64,000 bases of DNA from Lateolabrax maculatus (Eukaryota > Chordata > Actinopteri > Acropomatiformes > Lateolabracidae). The DNA lies in contig CM062216.1 in assembly GCA_031216445.1 (NCBI GenBank), positions 7,499,501-7,563,500 of the forward strand. Direction: 5' to 3'. The notes under the pieces were generated by a model. The model did no database searches. It saw nothing but the letters and a program-made list of their open reading frames with translations, and was not told the origin of the DNA. A program made the translations under genes and the position numbers. Positions 1-12,500 of this stretch are shown one piece after another (the first letter of the stretch is position 1; every line of letters begins with the position of its first letter).

Positions 1-734
1 AGCTGCATGCTAACATGTAGATTGGTTTAAGGATTCTTGACGAAAGTATTTGGGAACAATTGCCGTCACCCCTGCAACAATAAGTCAACAAATTGTTGAA
101 TCATATGGGACATTACACCACTGTGGATTTGTCATGTGACCACACCAGCACAGCCTGTTATTGCCAGTTTCAGCCAGCCTTTTTGTGACTCAGGGGAATT
201 ACATTTCCCCCACAAACAAGTGAAGTACTATTCCCGGGTGATGTGTTCAGTTCAGGTAAAAAAGCGCACCTTCACAACAGTCTGGCTGAGTTTAACAGAA
301 TGATACACAGATCAAAGCCTTGGCAGATGTCTGTCAGCCAGATGTAGAAGCATTTTTCTAGGTTGGTCAACGTCTGCCCAGGGAGCTTTACCACCGTGTC
401 CATTTCCTGTCCCCCTCCTGGTGACTTATGAAATCTAGTCTTTGTTCGTCAGATTTCAGCACGTCCTCCGTCATGTTTCTCTAAAACAGGAAACAAAATT
501 GCAGGTGCACTGTTGGAGCAGATTTCAACACGGAGGAAGAAGGAAATAGGACTTTGCAGTTTCCCCTACGCAAGCCACTTCCTGTTGAAACACCGCATTT
601 TATAAACTAGTTATTCATATGTACCATTTATAGCACATAAAGAACTTCACCTGGCTGTCAGCATCCTTTAGACAGACAATAACTTCTTCATGACACTCCA
701 ACACCGGCTGACACACCACGAAGTTATTGAAAAA
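1..734. other. intergenic DNA downstream of setd1a
   Basis: I see no gene here. The stretch is AT-rich, has no long open frame with a recognisable protein, and lies beyond the likely setd1a polyadenylation site. Unidentified regulatory DNA cannot be excluded. Confidence 0.4.
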
Positions 735-2690
735 CAACATGAGGTTTTCTTTTATTTAAAAAATATTTTAATGCACCATTAATAAAGGGTCCAACGCATT
801 AATACAAGAGAAATATTGCAAATAATATTAAAATAATCATCAAATTAAAAGAAAAAACAATAAAAAATAAATGAATGGAAGGTATGTACATGTTTCCTCC
901 TCATGGAGAGAGGAAAAGGAACAACATATTTACAGCTTGAAATCTTGTGTGTTTCTACGAGAAACAAACACCTCTACAATATTTACATGTACTTCTTTGA
1001 TTTTTTTTTTCCCTTTCATATTTTTATCCTGTAGTAAAGAGGGTTGTTTGTACTGAAAGGCTTTCATTGCAACAAAAAATATCTTACACATTTTGCTGTT
1101 TGGGAGGGAACAAAATAAAGTCTTCCGCTAGTTAAAAGTTCGAAAGGAAAGTTAACTTTGGACGGCCATAGCCATATGAAAAAACAGAGACACAACACAA
1201 GGGCCATTACATCCCGCTGTCTGCAGCGCACCACAAACCTGCTGAGGCCTATCTACATATACCTTCCACCCACCTACACTGCAAACAGATCTTTAGCAGG
1301 ACACTTGTTTGCCTTAAGCTGACATTTTTCAGGGAGGGATGTTTTGGGCAAACGACTCCACACTCAAATAAAATACATACTAATGCATTCTGGAAAGGCC
1401 CACAAAACAAGGGAAAAAAAGAGACCTAAACATTAAACTAAACCTTTGAAGAGTGCTGATCAAATCAAATGAATGTGCCTTTTAAAAACATTTGTAGCAC
1501 ACAGACTGACTAAGTTTAACACTGACACACATATTCACTAGGACCTGCAGGAGTTTGGTGGTAAACTTTGCTTTAACGGTTGAAGTAACAAGAACTTGAA
1601 GTTTGCCAACTGTTGACCATGGGAACACCATTGAAGAAACAACTGAAGACAAACAGATCCTCTTTAACAAACACTCAATGAGTCCTTGCAAGACCTTTTC
1701 ATGACAAATCTTTAAACTTTCTGGGAAAAAGAAAAAACACAGGCCAATTCTGTTGTTCTAATCCTGCAGAACTAGTTCAGCAGCTATGACAAATTAAAAC
1801 ACACTTTTAGCTACAAATTAACAGACATTTTCACTGTGGGTTAAAAACAGTAGTTCAAAGGGCTTTACTCTGATCCAAACAGAAGGTTGTGGCAAATCAG
1901 TGGATAAGGGAAGTGTTTTATAGGGCAGGTGAATCAAGCCACTAAGGACAGTGGGTGGTTACAATGAAGCTCATTTCACTGTAAAATGCTTACAGCTAAT
2001 GCAACTAAATACCATTAATAACAGCAATAGTAATATTAATATATAATACTATGAAATGAAAAAAATAAAAAAAGAAGCTCCAAAACAATCTTCACACTTG
2101 GAAATCTTGCATAACTGAAGACCAAATTGATTGAAGTTTGTCACCTTAAAAGTGCGCCCTTAACAAGCGCTTTTAAAAACCCTGAATTTGTCTGATATTC
2201 CTGTGCGTCTGTGTGCAGATCTGTGTGAGTGGGTGGGTGGGTGGGTGCAGGGAGGGATTTGACACTGGAAGAGTGATCCGGGGTGTAGATTATGTGAGCT
2301 GACGTAGACATAAAATACCAGTGTTTTTAGTTTTCATTGTCTTCCTTCAAACGCCCTTTCATGCTCGGCTCCATGGAGCAACTTGGCTGGAACCCAATGT
2401 CCAACAATACTGCCACAGAAGAGCTACCGCTGAACGCCTCCCCCTATAGTTTTCACATGCCAGGCAACACAAACCCCTCACACACTGGCTTGCGAAACTC
2501 CCAAGTGAATGAAAAAATGTGCCTGAAAAGTGCAAGTGTGTCACTGTTTCCTGTTTATTGTGAGGACAGCTTCGAGGCCGTCCAAAGGAGTGGCGGGGGG
2601 GTTGGAGGGTGGCTTTGTTTCGGGGTACACTCTGAGGAGAGTGAACCAGAGGGGCGTCCGGGTCTGCCTGGGCCCTGGCAAGTGCGTCCC
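735..2690 (-). other. setd1a: setd1a 3' untranslated region (inferred)
   Basis: The minus-strand stop codon TAG of setd1a is at 2691-2693. The sequence beyond it is AT-rich and has no recognisable coding exon. A minus-strand AATAAA signal (TTTATT on the plus strand, 751-756) is the best candidate polyadenylation signal, which would make a 3' UTR of about 1.9 kb. The stop is certain from homology. The far end is inferred, and a nearer polyA site is possible. Confidence 0.45.
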
Positions 2691-3544
2691 CTAGTTCAGT
2701 GTCCCGCGGCAATTCTCTGTTCCACACAGGCAAGGAATCTTGTTCTCCTCCAGAGGGAATTTGTAGTCGTAGGTGATCTCTTCGTTGAATGCGATGGCCT
2801 GCTTCGAGTAGATCACAATCTTTTTCTGGGACTCTATGGTGATAACCTTCGCGTAGCAGTTTGGCTAAAGGAACAAAGCAATGAAAGACTGATGAGGAAC
2901 AGCTCCAGAAATAAATTACCAATGAAATCAGTCCTGTGTAATGGCCTGTGGATGTTCACACTCACAGTGCAGCAGTGGTTGATGAATCGAGCCAGGTTTC
3001 CACACTTGGTGGCATCTATAATCGTGTCGTGGTCCACTCTGAACAAGTAGCTGCTCCCGATGCCCTGCTGTGCGTACCGCTTCTCTCGATTGTCAGCCAC
3101 CATCTGGACACAAGACACACAAACATTTGCTCACTGATCCTATGTTAACACCAACCATGACATACAGGTATCTGAAAAAGGTACATGAGTAACATTTTGT
3201 TTACCCGTATAGTCATATTTACAGTGTTTTATATTATAATGCACCAGTAATGTAGTAATGGAACCTTCTTAATGGAATGCTTGCAGATGTATTGTGCATA
3301 TTTTACTCATTTGGCAGGTGGAACTGTATAATCACCCCATAAAACAGTTAATAGTAGGACAACATACAGACTGCATGTGATGTCTGGAAAGTTTTGTTGG
3401 ATTGACACAGATTGGAAGCAGTACCTGTCTGATGTTTTGACCCACATACTCAATGACCATCTCATCAGCAGCAATGGGCTCCATGGCGAACAGCCCCCAC
3501 TCGTGGATCCTGCTGCGTCCAAAACGAAGCTTCTTCTTGCGGTA
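2691..3544 (-). other. setd1a: SET and post-SET domain exons of setd1a
   Basis: Three exons (3544-3425, 3103-2966, 2864-2691) encode the catalytic domain, residues about 2095-2237. Visible are KKKLRFGRSRIHEWGLFA at the start of SET, the EYVGQNIRQ strand, the AdoMet-binding and active-site segment RFINHCC with its following PNC, the YDYKFP motif, and the post-SET zinc-binding cysteines in CLCGTENCRG. All hallmark residues of an active SET1-family enzyme are present. The domain is nearly identical to the mammalian one, whereas the middle of the protein is not. Confidence 0.95.
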
Positions 3545-6500
3545 CTGCATAAGGACAGAAAATACTTTTTGTAAAAATGGATTTGGTAAAAGTTTTATAA
3601 AGCATGCAGGCTGACTCTGCATTTATCACAGTTACAGTCCAAAATAGCCACCTCCACCCAAACACTTGACCACAACCCTTCTTAAAGGGGAGCATCAAGA
3701 CTGATTTCCTGTTAGCTAATATCTGATACAGCCAACACTCAAAGTTAAGTTGCTGACTCTGCACACTTTTGAGTGCAGGACTTCTGAAATGCTGCATGCA
3801 CCCACCAGGTCCAAAAATAGCTCTGATGTGTAAGCAAACAGGTAATTTCTACACATGTAAAACACACATTCAATTTGTACTTCAGATATCTTTAAAGTTG
3901 GCAGAAGGCACCGTAGCCAAAGTTAAAAAGGCAGTTTACTGCACAGAGGCAATATTATAAAGGTGATTTATTTCCTGCGTGATATTTCTGTGGATAGACA
4001 CTTATTTTATCATGGCAGCTAGAAGAGACAGTAATGTTTGGTCTGGAAAGACTTGCGGTTAAATCTGTATCTGAAAAAAGTAGTACTGAAAGAAATGAAA
4101 CTGGCAGCCAAAGGCAGCAACATAACATTCTTAATTACACATCAGTATGTTTAGTAAAGTACGTTTCAATGCTGAAATATGATTCAAGCTTATTTCAGGA
4201 ATTATTGAGATAATACTCTATATCAGCACAATTGTATTGTTAAAGTTTAATACTGGCAAATGCACCTCAAAACTCTGTCTGGAAGGAGTGTATATAAAAA
4301 AATGGCAAACTATTAACTACAATAATGTGTTGAAAACTGTGTGCATGTAATTGAGTGGGTACATGACATAAAACGGCTGTACCTTAAGCTGGTTGAGTTT
4401 GAGCAGGTCAGAGTCCATGACAGCTGTGGTGCCAATGACAGTGAGGAGGCGGCGCTGCTCTGAACGTCTCTCTGATAGCACCCGGTTAGCTCCCTGGCAG
4501 GAAACAAACAGCAAAGGGCATTGAAGAGTGGATGATCAAATCTCTCATTATCATTTGGCCTTGAACTGGAGTATACTGTGAACCAGGGAAGCACTTTGAC
4601 CTCAATGTGCAACAGCTATGTCAGTAAGTGTCAGTAAGGTTCATTTGGAAACCAGTCACTGAGAAAGCAGATACATTTGTGAGGGAGGCAAGTTTCTATT
4701 ATATTTCTGCAATGAATGCTTAACTAAATTGAGGCACAACCACGTCATCACTGCATAAGGTCTATAATGTGGCATTACACAACCAACTCGTGAAGGACAT
4801 GAATCCTGGTGATTTTGAATGGTGTTTTTTATACATGATATCAGCAATCATTACAAGTTGTCCTAAATTGAACAAAGCTTTAATAAAAGTCTACAAAGTA
4901 CCAAAAACAAAAAGGGAACAAAAGCTGAAACACTGTTCAACAGCACAAATGTAGGATGAATGTCAAGCCTACGACAAATCATGAAGAAAGCCCAAAGGTA
5001 TAAAATAAAGTTTCAGAAGTGATTTAAAAGATGACAATGATTCTTTTAGACTCAGTCTCTGAAGTGCATTATTTGAAAATAAAGGATCTTTTCTTTGGTC
5101 TTCAACCAAGTTTTCTTTTGCTTTATTTCACATCAAGTTTTCAAGATGACACAGGTACCTGTAGTTAATCTATATTTCTATTTTTCTTTACCAGTTATTC
5201 CCCTGAAGAGACAAAAACCAACAGAGAAATGTGTTTTACTAACAAGTATTACTGTGTAGTCATTGGCTTTTATATCTCATTCCTTGTTAATAATTAATAG
5301 CCCTTATAAAGACACAATTTATTAAGGTTTATGAGATTTTTTTTCAATAACAATAAATATATGGATTAAAATCCACATCAACAGTCAGTGTCTGTAGATG
5401 GCTAAAACCATCAATTTGCTCAAAACATCTATGTTTCGATAGTTTGCAGCCAGCATGGAAAGATTAGCTTAGTTGTAGCTAGAAGGGCTGTCTCAGAGTC
5501 ATAGAAAACAACAATAACGGTGCTAATGACAAAAAAAAGATGACTCACATTAATTGTGCAGCGAAAACACAGTAAACACTGGCACTTTTTTTGCTTTTGT
5601 GTAGGTTTAGCTTTTTTAATTGCTGAGGCAGCTTTATGGATGTGAAGTGTGAGAAGACAGGGTGGCGTTCACAGTTCAAAATGTTCATGGTCCTGGACAG
5701 CTGTATAATTAAAAAGACTGAGTGCTTATTATCAACATATCATCTGTGCCCTTTCCGAAGAACACCATCAATCTGTGCTTTGAAAACATTTCCAATGTTT
5801 ACTCCTCCACAGCCACCAGGTAGACTAAACCACATCACTATGTACCCGGGACAGGTGCAGACGGTTCTCAGAACAAATCTTTTACCTCAAAGATGCTGAC
5901 TGAGGTGGTGTCCAGTTACACCTCATTTTGTGCTGGGTCAAGTGATACTGTACATCAAAAAACATAAGCCATGGGTAATAAAAAAAAAATCTGAACTGTG
6001 TGTGCCCTGAATGAAAAGAAACATGGTTTTCTCCATGGTGATAGCAGTTTCTGTTTGCTTGTAAAATTTTACATTTTATCTTCTAATAAAAATAACTATA
6101 TTTGTATGGCACCTTTCTAGCAAAGATGCAGCACAAAGATAGTATATACTTAAATACGTAACCGAGATAATGTGCAGTACTATTGGTTTAAAAAATGTAA
6201 ATATATCCATAACCTACTGTATCTGTAAACCATCTCAAAACCAGAATTTAAGAGTGGCACAGTGGTCATTTTCTTTTCACCACTGCAGAGACAGTCTGAA
6301 TTAAGTTCAACTTCAAAAAGTTGCAAATATGTAATTCTGGGAAACTTAAACTAATCTGTAATGTATTGTTGTGTGTCTAGTAAAGTAAGTAAGATATTGT
6401 ATCATCTAAATGTGCAAGACCTCTAGACTTGACAACACAAATGGTTAAGTTATTATGTTTTGTACTGATGAACTATTTGGAAAAGCCACATCACTTTTCC

Positions 6501-9500
6501 ACACATTCGTCTCTACCCTCCGGAAAGCCTCTCTTATAATGCCAACCCCCAAAATGGTAAATAATAAAAAAATAAAGTAAGAAATCTGATCCAAATGCTG
6601 TGGGCCAGTTGTAATTCCTTACATCCCTGCCAATTAAATTCCTATGAGTCATATTAACCATCCATAATAACAATATTCAGCACTGGAACACTGGAACCCC
6701 TGAACTTGTTTTCAGAGCCAAAATGGAGCTGAGTATATCATTCTTTCCACAACATGGCCGTCTGGAACTACGTTTGGACTTTTTGTGAACTTTGTTTCAA
6801 TTTTCCAAATAAACTCTCCTTACTTCCACAGCAACTGTCAAACACATTAAATATCAATGCAAACCTGATTCAGTTTGTTTTAATTTGTTGACAATCATAT
6901 GCTTGTCGCAGGTGCACACTACTTTTACAAGTTCACTTCACGGCTGCATTTTATCCTTTCCTCTCAACTTTTGTCCAATGACCAACATCAGCAACAACAG
7001 CTGCAGGAGGAAGCCTAGCAGACCCCTCAAATGTTCACCATTATCAAGATTAAATGGACCATTAACGCATACCTCAGCCTGACGGTGAATGCAAACTCTC
7101 TTGTAAGAAATGGACCGACCAAGCTTAAAAAGAGTAGGATTTGTTAAGCTCTCGCAATGATTTAAATTTTCCACTATATATTCAGTATATTAACTTAGTT
7201 TCTCAATTGATAGTTTGACAATGTCGGAACAACAGACCTTATCAGGCATAAATTAATAATTGAATGAGTGAGTGAGTGAGTGAATGAATGAGTGAGTGGC
7301 AAATCATGGGAGAACCTCAGATTCGAGTCCATTGCTGTTATTCCCCCAACATCAGAACAGTGGTGGTAAAGGAAAAATAATGTGGGTGTTAATATCACAG
7401 AGTCAGAGAATGAAATTGGGAGTATGCATACCGAGCTGTCAATATTCTCCACCTCCCGTATGACTTGCTCGGGCAGGTCCAGGTCCAGATAGACGTCCTT
7501 CTCCTTGCGGCTGATGGCGTAGTAGCCCTCACTCCTGGCACAACCGGTCACATGCTCACGAAGCTGTCCACCGGCATTCTTCTTCTTACGCCGAGGGTTC
7601 GGCAGATTGGTTAGTGCAGCTCAAAGGTCAAGGGCAATAAGCAGGAGACCACACAGTGATATAGAGAGACACCAACCATTTTATCCATAAAAACAAACAA
7701 AAAAAACATATTACGCAGGCTACTTATTGATTCAAGACAACCATAGATTGTTTGGACTTGATAACTGGGGTTAGTTTCCATGACAATCACACAGACATAG
7801 TTAATGCAGAAGGCAGTCATTGATAAGGATATCAGTGTGGCTGACCCAGTGAGTATCATTGAGCCAGTCAGAGCTGTGGTTGGCCTGTAGCAGCTTCTCA
7901 TAAGTCTTCTTCAGCAACATCAGGTCTTCGCCGTCCAGACCGGAGTTCCAGATGTCATAGAGGATGGTCATCTGCTCAAACTCACTGCGGTTGTCAAACT
8001 TTATGGCTGATGGCTCGGGTGCTGGGACAGGTTTTGGCCAGCGCTGGGACGACATTACGCCTGCCTCCTGCAGAAAGAGGCGCTCGCTCTTCCTCACTTC
8101 TTCAACCATCTCGTCCTCTGTGTCTGAGCTGGACAGCTCCCCAGACTCAAGCTCCTCCACGTCCACATCTTCCTCAGAGTCCTGCACAGAGGAAGAGGAA
8201 TATCACTACCAATGAACTGCGAATGTATGGACAAGCGCTAAGGCTGTGTTCATACATCCATTGTTATTTACAGTTTGACTGATTTTGCAAAATGTATGTA
8301 TATATGCAGGATCATACATTTTTTCTGAAACATTAATTGTCATAGGAAACAAGTGCTGTTCTACAAAGTTAAGACCAAACATGTGATGAGGTAAGGTGTT
8401 GTTTGGACCATCATCTGGTAACTACATTGACCACAAGAGTGCAGTCATCTGCTGGACCATGTCAGACATGACTGATTGATTCATGACTGATTGACTATGC
8501 GCTACATGTTTGTTTGGCAATAATTAATTGAAAAAACCCACTGAAAAACATAAACCCTTCTATCAGTCACAAACATCCTGGCATGTGTGAGGGAAAAAAA
8601 CAAACCACTGCGCAAGCATGTACAGATGGTTTATGCTGGTAACCGAGCACCTGACTGACATTACCTTGAAGTTTGATACCAACACCAACTAAAACCATTT
8701 ACATAAAACACAGAGGCAACATCAGTAGTTCTGTGTTGATTGTGTCAGGAACTCTGATTAGTGTTAATGTAGAGAAGAACACAGAGCCACATCTCTGCCT
8801 CTCTGCCTGCTCCTCCAAAAACAACCTGCGGCCAGAATCCACCATGCATCACACAGGCACAACACAATGCTGGCAATATAAATTTTGTCATGCCAATTAA
8901 AATAAATAAATAAATAAATATATATAAACATATATAATATTTAAGAAAGTTGGGAGATTGTGCATGCACGAAACATGAAATAAAGCCAGTTATTGTTTTT
9001 CCTGAGAAAAAAAGAAACCTGATGACATTACCAAAAGACACCACGATTCTGGAAACCCAAATTTTGACCTACAGATGAGTTTCTATTGTGTCAGATTGTT
9101 ACCTATGACACACTGTCTATGACAAGGAAATCCACAGCGTTTACAGGAACAATGAATACATCCCACGCACCTCTAGTTTCTGTCTCTTCTGTTTCTTGCC
9201 CAGTTGCTCCTTCTGTTTTTGCGTGTGATGTACCTCAAGGTTTTCTTTGTCTTTTCTTCTCCTCTTTTTGCTCTTGTCCTTTTCAAGTTCATGTTCGACA
9301 CCCTTGCCAACCATGATCTTCTTCGACGATAGAGGTAGAGCTGGAGCCTGGCCGACATCCTCAGACTCACAAAGAACTCCAATTGCAGATAAGTATTCTC
9401 CTGTGTCTCCCCTGGATGGGAGTGCCTCTCCAATGACCTCCTCTGGTGCTTCAAGTACCCCAGAAATAGTGTTGAGGTCTGCTGGGAGCAAGACAGAGGA

Positions 9501-12500
9501 GTCTTGTTTGGAGGAAGTCCTTTTGGTACTTGGTGGTACTGGGAGAACAGGAGGTTTGCAATAGTTGTGCTCCGTCAGTATGATTACACCTTCTGGGCTC
9601 ATAACCAGGGCCAGTGACTCTGGGGAGAACAGATCCTCTTCCATTTTCTGCTCTTCTGCCTCATCAGATGTCTCCGTCTCCTCCGAGTCCCCAGCATCAG
9701 GGTCCATTTTCAAGGCTACGTCAGCCAACACAGAAAGGTCAGTGGTTGAAGCTGAGGCCAGCTGTAGGAGGCTCGATGCCCCCAACTGCTCTCTGAGTTT
9801 CAACCTCTGCTCACTTTCTTCCTCATCATCTTCCTCTCTGAGGGAGTGACAGGAAGAAGCAGATAAGCTGGTTGTCCTGGGCCTGCCTCTGGACCGTTTG
9901 TTGATGGGAGGTGGAGGAGGGGCCTCCTCGAAGGCCATCCTGCACATAGAAGCGTGGTCCAATGGCAGGTTCTGCACAGTGCGGCACACCATAACAGGGG
10001 GGGCAGGGGATTTGGGGGAGTCTTTGCCTGCTCCCCGTTTCCCAGGGGACTTGACAGGGGTAGTCTGAGGAGAAACATGTGGTCCCTTTTTGGACTCATC
10101 AGAATCTTGGGTTCGTCCAGATGGGGGTACAATGAGGGCATTGCCTTCACCTGGTTTGGAGGCAAAGGGGAGTAGCTGGATGCCCTGGGTGGGGCGAGCT
10201 GAGGGGGTCTGGGTAGCAGTGACCGGGGAGTCTGGGAGCCTGCCAGGGGAGAGGAGGGGAGATTCACCCGCCAACTGTGAGGGAGATGGAGATAGCGGTG
10301 CAGTCTGCAGCTGTGTTTTGCTGTCGTTTTCGCCTGTGGAGAAGGAGACCGTCTTCCTGCGTTTCTTGAGAGGGGGCACAAGAACAATAGGGGACGAAGG
10401 ACGCGGGTATGGGGGCGATGGGGGACGCTTGGTAGGTGCTGCTGTTGTTGTATCTGCCTTGCTGTCCTTAGTTTCACCTAAGAGAAAATTAGAGTTTGAA
10501 TGCGTGGACCAAAATGAATGCAAAGAATTGCTTTTCCGATTGTTGCACTATTTTTAAAACTGAAGCAGCTGTAACAACAGTCCAAAGTCTGTTTCTTAAC
10601 AACTCAAAACTCATAAATTAAGTCAAGATCTTACATACGGTTAATCTTCTTGGTTGATCGTAATGATCTTTATTTTTGCATTTGTTGAAGTGATATACGA
10701 TTGTTAATGATGCTGATGAGGACTTCTGACTAACCTGTTTTGACCTCTGCCTTTGTAACAGCGGCTGCGTTATTTTCCCTGAGAAAAATCAGAAGAAAAA
10801 CATTGGATCTGGCAGTAATGATACAATGTAAAAAGTACATTTAATTATGTAATACTGACAAAATGTATTTCTGAGGACAGATCTCCTTTAGCAATGCTAA
10901 AAGATAACATTGACTAAACACAGAATTTCAAAGTTCATACCGGTCATTCTCTTTCACTGTTGTGCTATCCATGGTTGACTCATCCATGGTGTCTGGCCCA
11001 TCACTCTCAGCCCTCTCTCCTTCCTCTTCATCCTCATCTTCAGAGGAAGAGGAAGATGAGGATGCTGAAGAGGAAGAGCCCTCAGAGGACGAGGAGAGGC
11101 TTTCATCATCACTATCAGCACTAAGGGCATCATCTAAAAAAAAGAAAAAAAGAAGATACTTGGCATCATTACTGCCTTTAATGAAAGTAAACAGAAATAA
11201 AGACGTAGTAATTAGATTACAAGTTGTGATTTACCATCAGACTCCTTTTCACTTTCCTCTTCTTCCTCATCGTCCTACACATAAAAAAAGGTTGTAGTTA
11301 CAACACTGAAAGATAACAGTGAAATGCTGCCATCTAGCCATCAGACAGAGTGGGAACATGATACTTATCAAACAAATGTCCAACTACTTACATGCTATAA
11401 GCACCATACATTAATATTTATTGCATATAATACTCAGCCTGCTATATGGTGAATACATTTGATAAAGAATATGTTGTAATTTATTCATGTGTAATTGAGT
11501 TAGTGCAGTATTTTTGTTTGCTTTAAAAACAATAAGCAACCGCTTCAAGGTTGTATGCCTCTGCCAACCAATCAATTTGCAGTTTATATACATGTCTGTC
11601 CATATTCATACAACATATGAATATTTTTTGCCGAGACATTGTGTTCAAAGAATGGGAAGGACGGATGATCAACCCAAAAACATAATGCCTCCGGCCACGG
11701 CCGTCACCGGCACAGGGTCATAAAAACACAGAATTTCAAAAAACACACCTTTTCAGTCGAGGAGCCATCAGACGTTTCCTCTCCCTCACTACCAAGCTCC
11801 CATGGTTTACGACTTCTTGGCTTCTTTTTCCTCCTCTTATTGTCCCTTTCAGCTCCACGTCTGTCTGCTTCTGGCATTCTCCCTTCAGCAGCTGGAAAAA
11901 AACAGGAAAACAACAGTTTAAGAGTTATATGCAGCAGGCCTCTTAATCTAACCCTCCTTTAAACATTTTCAACATCAGCTCAGCAAACCTTCGTCATCCT
12001 CATCTGGTGGGGTTGAGGGTCGCGGCCTTTTCATGTCTCCCTCTTCAAGCTCTTGAGGTTCTTTCCTCTTCACCTGCACAATTATACACCAACAATATTT
12101 TTTAGAAATCTATGAAAAAAGAGCCAGGAATGGACTTTAATAGTTCTGGCCATTTTTGACAACTATCATAAGCTTATACCACAAAATCTGACACAATACC
12201 AAACACCACAACATTTTTTCAATATTTCTTTTTTTACATGACAAAAAGCCAAATTTCTATGTTTATATATGATTTATTATACTGGAGTCCTGGCTGTGTA
12301 ATTAGGACTAAAAGTGTATAGTTAGGGAATGCCTTCTTTTAAAACGCAAAAAAATAACAATGGTTCAAACATGCATGCAATGATGGTGGTAACTGTAAAA
12401 TTGACACTGTGTGTCCACTTGTGTGTATGTAATCAGAAGTGTAGATGTAGGTGTTCTTTATTTGTCAAACCACAGCAGTTGAACATGGAGATACAGTCCA

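Noticed and set aside
2337..3050. 237-codon plus-strand open frame over the setd1a 3' end
   Set aside because: It is antisense to the SET-domain exons and their 3' UTR, spans a real intron, and has no recognisable protein sequence.
10090..10557. 155-codon plus-strand frame and other plus-strand frames over setd1a exons 14, 7 and 6
   Set aside because: These are antisense frames of GC-rich, proline/serine-rich coding exons, whose composition suppresses stop codons. They show no homology.
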